Source: Fibrobacter sp. (lineage in GTDB: Bacteria; Fibrobacterota; Fibrobacteria; Fibrobacterales; Fibrobacteraceae). From it: DNA of 64,000 bases. Every line of letters starts with the position of its first letter. Position 1 is the stretch's first letter. A model generated the notes under the pieces. The model saw only the letters and a list, made by a program, of their open reading frames with translations. It searched no databases and was not told the DNA's origin. The translations under genes and the position numbers were made by a program. Shown piece after piece: positions 50,401-59,413 of this stretch. Location of the stretch: contig JAKSIH010000006.1 in assembly GCA_024398935.1 (NCBI GenBank), positions 38,956-102,955 of the forward strand. Reading direction: 5' to 3'.

Positions 50401-53139
50401 TTATAGGAGATGTTTCGCCAGTTCCTTTACAAGTTCTGGAACATCGATGGGCTTTGCCAGGTGGCCGTTCATGCCCGCTATAAGAGCCGCCTTCCGGTCG
50501 TCATCGAAGGCGTTCGCTGTCATGGCCACGATGGGGATGTTTGCTTTTTGGGGGGTGGCGAATCCGCGGATTCCGCGGGTGGCGTCGTAGCCGTTAAGGT
50601 TTGGCATCTGGATGTCCATGAGGATGATGTCGTAGTAGCCTGCATCGGCGTTGTTTAGCATATCCATGCAGATTACTCCATCGTTTGCGCGTTCTACCAG
50701 CAGGCCGAACTCCTCGAGGATGGCTATGGCGATTTCTGCATTCAGGTCGTTGTCTTCCGCCAGTAGGATTCTCTTGCCCTTGAGTCCCGCGGTATCGACT
50801 TTGTTGCTTTTTTGTTTGCTGATGTACTTCTCTGGCTCTGTCACAATCTTATGGACCATGGTTACCGTGAACTTGGAGCCTTTTCCCAGTTCACTTTCGA
50901 CGGTGATGGTTCCGCCCAGAAGGTCCACCAGCTTTTTTACGATGGACATGCCGAGACCCGTGCCGACGATCTTGCTTTCGGTGGTGTTGCGTTCACGGGC
51001 GAAGGACTCGAAGATGTGTTCCTGGAATTCCTTGCTCATGCCGATGCCTGTATCGCTTATGGTCATGACATAGGTGCCGTAGCCTTCCTTCGGGCCGGGG
51101 TATTCGTGCATCTCCATGACGATACTTCCGCCCCTGGGTGTGTACTTCACGGCATTGCTCAGGAGGTTGGATGTGATTTCCTTTACCTTGGTTCCGTCCA
51201 GCAGCACATAGGGGTGCTGGATGTCGCGGATGACCTTGAATTTCAGGTTCTTGTTTTCCAGGTCCTTCTCGAAGATGTTGCTTGCCTGGTCTTCTTGGGC
51301 GGTCAGATCCATGAAGTTTTCGTCCAGGGTCATCTTGCCGCTTTCGATGCGGGCCATGTCCAGCACGTTGTTGATGATGGTGAGCAGGTACTCGCCGGCG
51401 TTCTCCATTTTTTTCAGGTAGCTGGAGACCACCTGAGGGTTATCCTTCTCCTTTTCCATGAGCTGGGCGAATCCGAGAATGGCGTTCATGGGGGTTCGGA
51501 TATCGTGGCTCATGTTGTTGATGAAGGCGGTCTTTGCGTTGTTTGCCGCTTCCGCCATGGAGAGTGCGTCGGTCAGTTTCTTTTCGTAGTCCAGTTCCTT
51601 CTGTTTGGAATCGTTTATGTTCCGGGTGCACCAGATAAGGTGCGCTACGTTGCCCGCCTCGTCGCGGTCCATGGCAATGAAGATTCCCTCGGACCATCCC
51701 ATGGCTCCCTCAAACTGCTGGGAAATCCAGGTCTTGTCCTTCATTCGCTGGTTGATGGTGGAAAGGTCCACGAAGAGGCGCATGGCTTCGACGGAATCCG
51801 GCTTGACTAGGCGCTGGAGCATTGTCTGGAAGCGTTCGGTCGCATCTCCGGTGTTTCCGATGACCTCGTGAATTCGCCTGCTGAGGGAAGCGATTTCTGT
51901 AAAGGTGAGTTCCTTCATGTTGATCAGGTACATGGAATTATAGAGCCAGGACAAGGTCTTGATGATATTCTGGTGTTCCTTCTCGGCGCGGATTTCGTGG
52001 TCCACCAGGGCTACGGTAAAGAGAGCCTTGGTGATATTCCCTTCCTCGTTTCGGTTCAGCACGAACCAGCTGGCGCGGCACCATCCCTTGCGGGCGTTGC
52101 TCATGTAGTCAATGAAAGTGCTGACCTTGTCCTTGAGCCTTTCGGAAAGATTTTCCATGTTGACAAAATCCTGCATTTCCTGCTTGAAACCGTCGGCGAC
52201 ATTCTGGGCGATGAAGGCGTTGAAACCGTCCACGGCCATGCCTTTGATATTGACCATGTCGCGGATATCGCTTACGGTTTCCACCTCCCTGAAGGATCCG
52301 TCCTCCATGTTGATTTCGTGGACGGAGAAGTAGGAACTTCCCAGGGCGCGGACCACATCGTACTGGGCCTGCAGTTTCTGAAACTGTAACTGCAGGTCTT
52401 CATTTGCCATGTCAAGTTTTGTGTTGACTTCCGCAAGGCTGATTCTCCGTTCCGCTTCCCTGGTCTCGTCCAGGTACATGTTGAAGTAGATCATGATCAT
52501 GCCGATGCTTATGCCCAGCTGGGTGTAGCCGCCGTCAATGTTTAGGATCATCTGGACGATGACACCGAGGGCCGCGGGAATCAAAAGCAGGAACAGGTTG
52601 CGGACGGTTTTCTGGGCGGAAATCTTGTTGCCCCGGATGAATTCCGCGGCTACCAGGTAGCATGCGAAAAGGATGTAGACCATGGGGCATGCGACCTGGA
52701 GAATGGCGAGTGGTCCCCTGTGATAGAACAGTCCGTCGTCGATATAGAAAATCCAGTGGGTCCAGTAGGAAAGTATGCAGGTGACGGTTAGAACGACTGT
52801 GGGCAGGAGGCTGATGGTTTTCTGAAACGCCGTCCCGTTTTCCCTGCCGGGGATGGAGTATCTGAGGTAGGTGAACCAGAAATAGGATGCGAAGTTGAAT
52901 AGGAGCAGTAGCATGACGGTTGAACCGAAGACCAGCTGCCTTGCGAAGGGCAGACCGCTAAAACTGTGGCTGTATCCAAAGATGGTCATGAACTGCATGA
53001 TGACGCATGTCAGCGCCAGGGCGATAAAGGCGCGCCTGGACCTGGTTATAATCTTGCTTGCCCGGACTTTGAGAAAAATGAACAGGTCCAGTAGGCAAAA
53101 GATCATAGCCTGCACGATAATGACGACATCTGAATCCAT
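50401..53139 (-). CDS. Hybrid sensor histidine kinase/response regulator
   Basis: 912 residues. About seven transmembrane helices (1-225), a coiled-coil (about 228-268), sensor regions of PAS-like character (about 270-510), HisKA with phosphoacceptor His in NMSHDIRTPMNAILG, HATPase with NLLSNAVKYTP (N box), DTGIGMSKEFQEHIFESF and GTGLGMSIVKKLVDLLGG, and a C-terminal receiver domain (LLAEDNDLNAE, phospho-Asp in IILMDIQMPNLNG, VAMTANAF, HLAKPI). Ligand and output are unknown; no cognate regulator lies adjacent. The ATG at 53139 is preferred to a TTG six codons upstream. Confidence 0.93.
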   Translation of the reverse strand: MDSDVVIIVQAMIFCLLDLFIFLKVRASKIITRSRRAFIALALTCVIMQFMTIFGYSHSFSGLPFARQLVFGSTVMLLLLFNFASYFWFTYLRYSIPGRENGTAFQKTISLLPTVVLTVTCILSYWTHWIFYIDDGLFYHRGPLAILQVACPMVYILFACYLVAAEFIRGNKISAQKTVRNLFLLLIPAALGVIVQMILNIDGGYTQLGISIGMIMIYFNMYLDETREAERRISLAEVNTKLDMANEDLQLQFQKLQAQYDVVRALGSSYFSVHEINMEDGSFREVETVSDIRDMVNIKGMAVDGFNAFIAQNVADGFKQEMQDFVNMENLSERLKDKVSTFIDYMSNARKGWCRASWFVLNRNEEGNITKALFTVALVDHEIRAEKEHQNIIKTLSWLYNSMYLINMKELTFTEIASLSRRIHEVIGNTGDATERFQTMLQRLVKPDSVEAMRLFVDLSTINQRMKDKTWISQQFEGAMGWSEGIFIAMDRDEAGNVAHLIWCTRNINDSKQKELDYEKKLTDALSMAEAANNAKTAFINNMSHDIRTPMNAILGFAQLMEKEKDNPQVVSSYLKKMENAGEYLLTIINNVLDMARIESGKMTLDENFMDLTAQEDQASNIFEKDLENKNLKFKVIRDIQHPYVLLDGTKVKEITSNLLSNAVKYTPRGGSIVMEMHEYPGPKEGYGTYVMTISDTGIGMSKEFQEHIFESFARERNTTESKIVGTGLGMSIVKKLVDLLGGTITVESELGKGSKFTVTMVHKIVTEPEKYISKQKSNKVDTAGLKGKRILLAEDNDLNAEIAIAILEEFGLLVERANDGVICMDMLNNADAGYYDIILMDIQMPNLNGYDATRGIRGFATPQKANIPIVAMTANAFDDDRKAALIAGMNGHLAKPIDVPELVKELAKHLL

Positions 53140-53382
53140 CTTGCAATTCCGTCCCAAAAAACTGACACTACTGAAATTAATTTAATTATATTAGGAGAGA
53201 ACTTTTTTTTGGAGTTGGATGTTCTTAATCCATAATTTCGGTTTCGGCCGAACTCAAAACTGGGACATTGTTTAGCGCGGGCCATGCCGGGTGGCATGAC
53301 TCGTATCCTTTCTGTTGAATCGCGGTAAGGAACGCAATCTTTATTGAAAAGGTTGGGTGCCGCAAAAAAAAGGAAATAAACA

Positions 53383-54153
53383 ATGTCTAAAAATTCTGAA
53401 TACACTATCCGACAGGAACTGCCTGCCGATTTCTCGGTTGTTGAAAATTTAACCCGCGAGGCTTTCTGGAACGTTTATCGCCCCGGATGTTCTGAGCATT
53501 ACGTGCTGCACTGCTATAGGAACCATCCGGATTATATTCCGGAGCTCTCCCTTGTGCTGGAAGGCCCTGCTAGTAGTGGGAATGCTGCGGGCGGATTGCC
53601 GGTTTGTTCTGCGCACGGTGTGTCTGCCGCGGGTGTGGAAACTCGCCGCGAAATTCTCGCCCATGTGATGTTTGCTTGGAGCGAAATTCTGGTGGACCCG
53701 GATGAGCCGCAGACAGGTTCTGTGCCAACTGCTAGCGAAGAACCGAGCGAGTTGGCTGAGCACGAACCGCGCCGCCTTCGCATGATGACCTTCGGGCCTA
53801 TCAGCGTCCGTCCGGATATGCAGCGCAAGGGCCTTGGCAAGATGCTGCTGGACTACGCCCTGGAATGTGCTCGCCAGATGGGCGCCGGATGTATCGCCAT
53901 GTGCGGGAACATTCAGTTCTACGGCAAGTGCGGTTTCGTGACGGCCACCTCCAAGGGAATCCGTTACGCCGACGATCCCGATGGCGATGCGCCCTATTTC
54001 CTGATTCGGGAATTGACGCCTGGCTTTCTGGACGGCGTCCGCGGAACCTATCGGGACCCTGCGCCCTATTTCGTTGACGATAAGGACGTAGAGGAATTCG
54101 ATAAGCAGTTCCTGCCCAAGGAAAAGAAGGTACTGCCAGGACAACTAGGGTAG
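53383..54153 (+). CDS. GNAT-family N-acetyltransferase with low-complexity insertions
   Basis: 256 residues. Acetyltransferase motifs: IRQELPADFSVVENLTREAFW at the start, GPISVRPDMQRKGLGKMLLDYALECARQMG (acetyl-CoA loop) and GNIQFYGKCGFVTA, as in COG3153-type proteins. Two polar segments (about 62-88, ASSGNAAGGLPVCSAHGVSAAG...; about 105-130) interrupt the fold. RBS AAAGGAAAT. Confidence 0.88.
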   Translation: MSKNSEYTIRQELPADFSVVENLTREAFWNVYRPGCSEHYVLHCYRNHPDYIPELSLVLEGPASSGNAAGGLPVCSAHGVSAAGVETRREILAHVMFAWSEILVDPDEPQTGSVPTASEEPSELAEHEPRRLRMMTFGPISVRPDMQRKGLGKMLLDYALECARQMGAGCIAMCGNIQFYGKCGFVTATSKGIRYADDPDGDAPYFLIRELTPGFLDGVRGTYRDPAPYFVDDKDVEEFDKQFLPKEKKVLPGQLG

Positions 54154-54162
54154 TTCCGCGCC

Positions 54163-54204
54163 ATGTCATCCTGAGCCCATAGGGCGGAGGATCTAGCATC
54201 GGAT
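54163..54204. repeat. Dispersed GTCATCCTGAG repeat
   Basis: GTCATCCTGAGCCCATAGGG ... GGATCTAGC, related to 7118-7203 and 61069-61120. Confidence 0.5.
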
Positions 54205-54238
54205 AAAAAAGCTACCGAGATTTTCTCGGTAGCTTCTT
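54205..54238. terminator. Bidirectional terminator
   Basis: AAGCTACCGAGA (54209-54220), loop TTTT, CTCGGTAGCTT (54225-54235), with an A-run on the left. Serves the convergent GNAT and hydrolase genes. Confidence 0.88.
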
Positions 54239-54241
54239 GCT

Positions 54242-54847
54242 TTAAAATTGTTCAACATTCCCTATCCATTCATCTAGAAATTTCATTTGCTCGTCGGTGT
54301 GGAACCAATGCTCACCGCCTTCCATAACGGTGAGTGGTGCGTGAATCTTACCTGCGAATTCGGTAATCGTTTCTAGGGAAACGAGATTGTCTTTTGAACC
54401 GTAAAGAATCCGGGTGGGGATGGTCCAGCGGATGGGATTTTCGCGAACATAGCTCAAGTATTCCCAGGAAAGGGTTTCGCCGAAATTCGTTGCGATGTTC
54501 TTCTTTTCGCGGAGTTCATTTTCGGAAACGCCGGCCCACATCATCATATCACAAATCAGCTTCTCCATATCCACCATGGGCGAAATGAAAAAAGCTTTTG
54601 TGATTCGGGATGAACCAAGGGAAATCATCGAATAGTATGCACCGATGCTGTTGGCGACAAGATAGACCTGGTCATAGCCTGCGGAAGCAGATTCAAGGTA
54701 TTTGATAAATTCGTCCTTGGCATCCCAGGGATTTTCTGCCTTGTAGTCAAAGCCCATGACTTCAAAATTCGGAAACAGGAATTTATAATGCTCCGCTTCC
54801 GAAGCGATGCCGCCTTTCCCGTGAATGTAGATGACTAGGGTTTTCAT
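54242..54847 (-). CDS. Alpha/beta hydrolase
   Basis: 201 residues. Opening VIYIHGKGGIASEAEHYKFL (oxyanion region), nucleophile elbow ANSIGAYYS (Ser), acid in ILYGSKDNLVSLE (Asp) and His in EGGEHWFH. Small single-domain hydrolase; substrate unknown. The start lies 16 bases from the pepT stop on the same strand, suggesting an operon. Confidence 0.87.
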   Translation of the reverse strand: MKTLVIYIHGKGGIASEAEHYKFLFPNFEVMGFDYKAENPWDAKDEFIKYLESASAGYDQVYLVANSIGAYYSMISLGSSRITKAFFISPMVDMEKLICDMMMWAGVSENELREKKNIATNFGETLSWEYLSYVRENPIRWTIPTRILYGSKDNLVSLETITEFAGKIHAPLTVMEGGEHWFHTDEQMKFLDEWIGNVEQF

Positions 54848-54863
54848 TTTGAAGTTTACGCGA

Positions 54864-56249
54864 TTAGCCTAGTGCGATCTTCTTGATAATTTTCACCACG
54901 GCTTCCATGGCTTCTACGGTTACATGCTCGAAGGGACCGTGGTAGCCGTAGCCGCCTGTTCCAAGGTTCGGGCAGGGTAGCCCCATGAAGCTGAGCTTGG
55001 CGCCGTCGGTGCCGCCGCGGACAGGTTCGCTGACCGGCTGCAGGCAATTTTCCGCTTTGCCAAAAATTTCAGGTTTTGTGCGGGCCAGTTCATCGCCAAC
55101 ATCTTCGATGGCTTTGCGTGCGCGCTCCAGAACTTCGGGGCATTTTTCAATAACTTGCAGCATGTTGCTGTAGGAATGCTTGAGCTGAAGTTCTACGGCG
55201 CTGCCGCCGGCGCGATCCATGTCAGAATTTTCTATGTGGCTCTTGTCTGTGCTGTCGTTTGCAAAGGCGGTGCCGCCGAATTTTGCATTGTACTTCGCAG
55301 CAATCTGGCGCAAGAATTCCTGGCGTTCCTCAAACTTTTTCTGGTCGTGGTCGCGGACGATGTAGCAGAGGGTAGCCTCGCTGACGTCGCCCTGCATGTC
55401 TGTCAGGTGGTAGAATCCTTGGTGGCCTTCGGTGGTGGCGGGAGTTTCGTCGGCGGGGAGCGCCATGGCGATTTCTGCAGCCATGAGGCTTGCGTTTTTC
55501 ATGATGCCCTTGGCTTCGCCAGGATGCACGCTCTTGCCGCGGACAATGAACTTGGCGCTGCAGGCGTTGAAGTTCTCGTAGGCGATGTCACCTTCGTAGC
55601 CACCGTCCACAGTGTAGGCGTACTTTGCCTTCATATAGTTCAGATCCACAAGGTCTGCGCCGCGGCCGATTTCTTCGTCGGGCGTAAAGCAAACCCAGAT
55701 GTCCCCATGTCCAGAAAGATTCTCGTAGCCACGGCTTTCGGCGTGTCGGTCGGTTGCTGCCAACTCTTCCATGGCGGTAACGATTTCTGCAATGCCTGCC
55801 TTGTCGTCGGCGCCCAGCAATGTGGTGCCGTCGGTGGTAATGAGGGTGCGGCCCTTCAAGGTTTTCAGCGTGGGGAAATCGGCGACCTTCAGCACCATTT
55901 TTGCATGGCCCTGTTCGTCGTGGCCGGCGCCTAAAAGTTCCACGTCGCCGCCGTCATAATTTTCAATAATCTGCGGTTTCGGATTTACGCCGGAAAAGTC
56001 TGGCGAAGTATCCATGTGGCTGATGAAGGCGATAGCGTCGTCATCTTCGTGGCCAGCGGTAGCGGGCAGCAAGCCGTACACATAGCAGTGCTCGTCGATC
56101 TTTACCTGCTGAAGGCCAATGTCAATCAGTTCCTGGGCAAGGTACTTGCCCAATGCAAACTGGCGTTCCGAACTGGGGCAGCTTTCGCAATTCTCGTCGG
56201 AAGTGGTGGTGAAGCTAACGTACTTTAGAAAACGATCTTGAACTTTCAT
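54864..56249 (-). CDS. pepT: Peptidase T (tripeptide aminopeptidase)
   Basis: 461 residues; M20 zinc aminopeptidase. Visible ligands and motifs: FISHMDTSPDFSG (His, Asp), TLLGADDKAGIAEIV (bridging Asp), FTPDEEIGRGADLVDL (catalytic and metal Glu), YTVDGGYEGDI, RGKSVHPGEAKG and the C-terminal metal His in GYHGPFEHV. Slightly longer than the usual 410 residues through loops around 300-345. Confidence 0.94.
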   Translation of the reverse strand: MKVQDRFLKYVSFTTTSDENCESCPSSERQFALGKYLAQELIDIGLQQVKIDEHCYVYGLLPATAGHEDDDAIAFISHMDTSPDFSGVNPKPQIIENYDGGDVELLGAGHDEQGHAKMVLKVADFPTLKTLKGRTLITTDGTTLLGADDKAGIAEIVTAMEELAATDRHAESRGYENLSGHGDIWVCFTPDEEIGRGADLVDLNYMKAKYAYTVDGGYEGDIAYENFNACSAKFIVRGKSVHPGEAKGIMKNASLMAAEIAMALPADETPATTEGHQGFYHLTDMQGDVSEATLCYIVRDHDQKKFEERQEFLRQIAAKYNAKFGGTAFANDSTDKSHIENSDMDRAGGSAVELQLKHSYSNMLQVIEKCPEVLERARKAIEDVGDELARTKPEIFGKAENCLQPVSEPVRGGTDGAKLSFMGLPCPNLGTGGYGYHGPFEHVTVEAMEAVVKIIKKIALG

Positions 56250-56579
56250 ATAAAAAAGATAAATAATGAACCGGCGTTTTTCCTGATTTTACCCATAAAT
56301 CGATGTTGAACACCGCCTCTTATAGGTAAATATTTAGCTTGTATGTAATTGCCTGAGGCCTTTTTGTTATGATTTGGACTTCGGACGGCCTTAAATAGGC
56401 TCTTGAGAGCCGAAAAATGGTCCGAAAAGTGAAATTACACCTTACAATTGCCATTTTACCTACGGGAGTTACCTATAAATCTTATCTAAAATCTTTATTT
56501 ATGGGTATTTTTAAGAAATCAGGAGATTGTTCGCGCACCTTGTCAAAGTCCGACACCGAAAAGTTTATCTTTATATGCG
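56250..56579. other. Spacer carrying a nested palindromic element
   Basis: 330 bases without a gene. Nearly all of it is the element at 56290-56507; the last 70 bases hold an AGGAGATTG word and the AT-rich promoter region of the next gene. Confidence 0.5.
56290..56507. other. 218-bp nested palindrome (candidate structured RNA or miniature element)
   Basis: Five perfect pairings nest inside one another. Outer TACCCATAAAT (56290-56300) with ATTTATGGGTA (56497-56507). Then TTATAGGTAA (56320-56329) with TTACCTATAA (56469-56478), TGTAATT (56344-56350) with AATTACA (56433-56439), TTCGGAC (56380-56386) with GTCCGAA (56420-56426), and hairpin GGCTC-TTGA-GAGCC (56398-56411). It sits upstream of the HETGH membrane-protein gene. 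I recognise no known family. Confidence 0.75.
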
Positions 56580-57275
56580 ATGGCTGACCAGAAACAGAAA
56601 TCTACAGATAGGGTTCAGTTGAACCTTGTTACGGTGAAGCGTAGCAAGCTATCCCAGATGCGTTTGGACGATCGGGAAACATGGCCTGTTGTCCTGCAGT
56701 TTTTCTTTTACCCGCGACCCTTGGGCTATCAGCAGTTCTTTTTTCTGCGTGTAGTCTTGTTGGTTGCGATGTGCTTTTTTACGGTGCAGCTTTTCCGTTA
56801 CGGTTACGACGCGCCCGTTGCTCAATATCTCCATTGCCTGAACCTGCCGGTGCACGAAACCGGACATATCGTTTTTGGATTTTTCAATAAGCCTGTCTTG
56901 ACATCTCTGGGTGGAAGCCTATTCCAGATTATGATGCCTCTGGTTTTCTGCCTTGCACTATGGATCAAGCCTCGGGATTTGCTTGGGGCGTCCGTAGGGC
57001 TTTGGTGGGCCTTTGAAAATTTCATCGATGTAGCGCCTTACATTGCCGACGCCATTCCCATGCAGTTGACGCTTACCAGCGGGGGCACCGGTTCCGAGGC
57101 GCCTTATGGTTTTCATGACTGGAACTTTATCCTGCTGGAGACGGGAAAGTTGAGCGACTACCTGAAAATTGCGGACACGGTCTATTTCATCGGCTATGCC
57201 GGTATGGTGCTGTGCTGTCTGTGGGGCGCCTGGTCCCTGTTCTATTATTTTAAATACCAAAGAGCGGGCAAGTGA
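56580..57275 (+). CDS. Membrane protein with HETGH zinc-protease-like motif
   Basis: 231 residues, four to five predicted transmembrane helices. LPVHETGHIVFGFF gives an HExxH-type motif (H-E-T-G-H) in or near a membrane segment, as in M50-like intramembrane proteases, but a second metal ligand (NxxPxPxxDGG) is not seen. Could be a degenerate or unusual M50-type protein. No clear RBS. Its stop overlaps the vsr start. Confidence 0.75.
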   Translation: MADQKQKSTDRVQLNLVTVKRSKLSQMRLDDRETWPVVLQFFFYPRPLGYQQFFFLRVVLLVAMCFFTVQLFRYGYDAPVAQYLHCLNLPVHETGHIVFGFFNKPVLTSLGGSLFQIMMPLVFCLALWIKPRDLLGASVGLWWAFENFIDVAPYIADAIPMQLTLTSGGTGSEAPYGFHDWNFILLETGKLSDYLKIADTVYFIGYAGMVLCCLWGAWSLFYYFKYQRAGK

Positions 57276-57841
57276 CGCTGGAACAAAAAAATCCATCTGG
57301 TGAAAAACGTGTAACGAAGGTCCGCAAGCGCAAGGGTCGCAAGCGTAAGCCCATGACGCGTTCCCAGATGATGGGGGCGGTTCATTCGGAGGATACGAAG
57401 CCTGAAGTCGTTGTTCGTCGTGCCTTATTTAAAGCGGGTTTCCGCTACCGTCTGCATCGCAGGGACTTGCCGGGCACTCCGGATATTTTCATACAGAAAT
57501 ATGGGGTTGCCATTTTCGTGAACGGCTGCTTCTGGCATCAGCACGGATGCAAGCTTACCAGCAGGCCAAAATCCAATGCGGATTTCTGGAACGAGAAATT
57601 CAACAACAACATTGTGCGGGATATTAAGACCCAGCACCAGCTTTCGCTGATGGGCATTCGCGTAGCCGTTGTCTGGGAATGTTCCCTGCGCCCGTCACCC
57701 GCGGGTTGTCCGCGTCCCGCTTCGGAGTCCCCTCAGGCATCCACAGCGGCTCAGGCTTCCGCGGTTTCCATGAGTGCGGACCTTGTCCTGGAACGTCTCA
57801 TGAATTTTATCAGGGGCGACGAAGAAACCATCGAACTGTAA
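57272..57841 (+). CDS. vsr: Very-short-patch repair endonuclease
   Basis: 189 residues. Nicks 5' of T:G mismatches arising from deaminated 5-methylcytosine. Motifs: MTRSQMMGAVHSEDTKPEVVVRRALFKAGFRYRLH, LPGTPDIFIQKYGVAIFVNGCFWHQHGC (catalytic Asp and His/zinc region) and VAVVWECSLR. A GTG start overlaps the upstream stop; an internal ATG (MTRSQ) matches usual Vsr starts and is an alternative. A Pro/Ala/Ser-rich tail insertion (RPSPAGCPRPASESPQ...) is unusual. The only 5mC methyltransferase in view is 14 kb away. Confidence 0.92.
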   Translation: MTLEQKNPSGEKRVTKVRKRKGRKRKPMTRSQMMGAVHSEDTKPEVVVRRALFKAGFRYRLHRRDLPGTPDIFIQKYGVAIFVNGCFWHQHGCKLTSRPKSNADFWNEKFNNNIVRDIKTQHQLSLMGIRVAVVWECSLRPSPAGCPRPASESPQASTAAQASAVSMSADLVLERLMNFIRGDEETIEL

Positions 57842-57904
57842 TTGTACAATTCCGCGGACCTGCATCGAATAGCGAATTGGCAGAAAAAGGGAACGGTAGC
57901 GACT

Positions 57905-58159
57905 TTACTCTCTCTCGCTTTTGAATCCAAAAGCTCCCAGACTGTAGGTGGTCATGTGTGCGCCTGGGCCTATGCCGTCAAAAATATGGATGCAGCCGTT
58001 TTCCAGAGTGTAATACACATTCTTGTATTCGGCAACAGGCTTGCTTACACCTGCCAGGAAAATAGTAAGCTTTGCAGACATATGGCGATCGGCTGCAGCC
58101 AATGCGGAACCTGCACAGAGTGTAAGGGAAATAAACAGGGCAATGAAAATTTTCTTCAT
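57905..58159 (-). CDS. Small secreted protein, 84 residues
   Basis: Signal peptide MKKIFIALFISLTLCAGSALA, then a mature domain of about 60 residues (SAKLTIFLAGVSKPVAEYKNVYYTLENGCIHIFDG) with no family recognised. No good RBS upstream. Kept because the signal peptide is clear and the gap has no other gene. Confidence 0.6.
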   Translation of the reverse strand: MKKIFIALFISLTLCAGSALAAADRHMSAKLTIFLAGVSKPVAEYKNVYYTLENGCIHIFDGIGPGAHMTTYSLGAFGFKSERE

Positions 58160-58291
58160 GAAAAGAATGTAATATTTACTCTATGAGTCGGTATGAACCG
58201 CTTTGGAAATTTATCCAGTCAGAAGGCTCTGTTCACACTTGGGTAACCTCATGCCTCAAAACAAAGCGTCCTCAAAACCTCATGGCCTATT

Positions 58292-58915
58292 ATGATCAAG
58301 ATTCTCTTTGTATGTCACGGAAACATTTGCAGAAGCCCTATGGCGGAATTCGTCATGAAGCATAAGGTTGCCGAAATGTTCGGAGCAACTGGAACCCGCG
58401 GGGAATTAGGAACCGCCCAGTCTTGCGGTAGCGCGACATCCCGCGACAATCGCGATTCTGCAAAATCCCGCGGGGGCCTTACCGCCGCAGATTTCGAAAT
58501 CGCAAGCGCCGCCACTTCCACAGAAGAAATTGGCAATCCGGTCTATCCGCCGGCACGACGCCTGCTGAATTCCAAGGGCATAGACTGCAGTGGCCATGCG
58601 GCCCGCCAGATGACCCAGCGGGACTACGACTATTATGATTACATCATCCTGATGGACCATAATAACCTGAGAAATCTCCGCTGGAATATTAGTGCGGCGG
58701 ACTATGCCCGCGAAACCTTCCGCGATGTGCCCGCGTCACCTTCCCGCGAAATGCAGGAGCGAAAGAAGGTCTCCCTCATGATGGACTGGACCAGCCGTCC
58801 CGGCGATGTGGCGGACCCCTGGTACACCGGAAATTTCGAAGCTACCTGGCGTGACGTAAACGAAGGCTGCGACGGACTTCTCCGGTATATCGTGGAGCGT
58901 GCTTCTAATTCCTAA
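58292..58915 (+). CDS. Low-molecular-weight protein-tyrosine phosphatase with insertion
   Basis: 207 residues. Active-site loop VCHGNICRSPMAEF (C-x5-R-S) at residues 8-16 and the general acid in VADPWYTGNFE. The tyrosine-phosphatase core is interrupted at about residues 33-65 by a polar, Gly/Ser/Arg-rich segment (TRGELGTAQSCGSATSRDNRDSAK...) whose DNA contains two CCCGCGGGG words. Function: dephosphorylates tyrosine or arginine phosphates; target unknown. Confidence 0.9.
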   Translation: MIKILFVCHGNICRSPMAEFVMKHKVAEMFGATGTRGELGTAQSCGSATSRDNRDSAKSRGGLTAADFEIASAATSTEEIGNPVYPPARRLLNSKGIDCSGHAARQMTQRDYDYYDYIILMDHNNLRNLRWNISAADYARETFRDVPASPSREMQERKKVSLMMDWTSRPGDVADPWYTGNFEATWRDVNEGCDGLLRYIVERASNS

Positions 58916-58979
58916 TGGAAGCTCTCGATGTTTTTTTCAAGAAATTTTTGTTTATATTTGGAACATCGTTAGGAGTCTT

Positions 58980-59405
58980 ATGAGAAAAATTATTTGCTTC
59001 ATCCTGTTTGCTGCAGTGTTTTCCTGCGCTGGCGAATTTGCCGATAGGCAGATGAAAAAATTTGTGGATTTCACAAAAAAGGGAAAATACGAAAAAGCCG
59101 TTTCAGTCTTTCTGGACAATCACGCCCTTTTTCTGAATGACTCTTTGTCAAAAAAACAGAATGTGGTTGCCCATGCAGGGGTTGCAAAAAAGTTTATTAC
59201 CCAGCACGGAAAAATAGTCAACTATACCAAGTGGCGGACCCGTTCCTTATCCAAGGACATGACAGAAACTGTTTATCAGATTAATTGCCAGTATTCCGCC
59301 TGGATGGTGGAGGTAATCGAATATCTGCCTCCCAGCGGGAAGCCCGTATTCAATTCAGTAAGGTATGTATCCGAAGAGGATATTTTTAAGATTTACGACA
59401 GATAG
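58980..59405 (+). CDS. Secreted protein, tandem paralogue 1 (141 residues)
   Basis: Signal peptide MRKIICFILFAAVFSCAGEF; Cys in SCAG might be a lipobox variant. The mature part (QMKKFVDFTKKGKYEKAVSVFLDNHALF ... YQINCQYSAWMVEVIEY) aligns along its whole length with the next gene product. Family unrecognised; the NTF2-like/DUF3887-like pattern KAVSVFLDN is only a resemblance. RBS TAGGAG. Confidence 0.78.
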   Translation: MRKIICFILFAAVFSCAGEFADRQMKKFVDFTKKGKYEKAVSVFLDNHALFLNDSLSKKQNVVAHAGVAKKFITQHGKIVNYTKWRTRSLSKDMTETVYQINCQYSAWMVEVIEYLPPSGKPVFNSVRYVSEEDIFKIYDR

Positions 59406-59413
59406 GAGGAATC

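Noticed and set aside
49530..50483. 317-codon plus-strand frame opposite rubrerythrin
   Set aside because: Rubrerythrin motifs are complete on the minus strand; the frame runs through the palindrome array.
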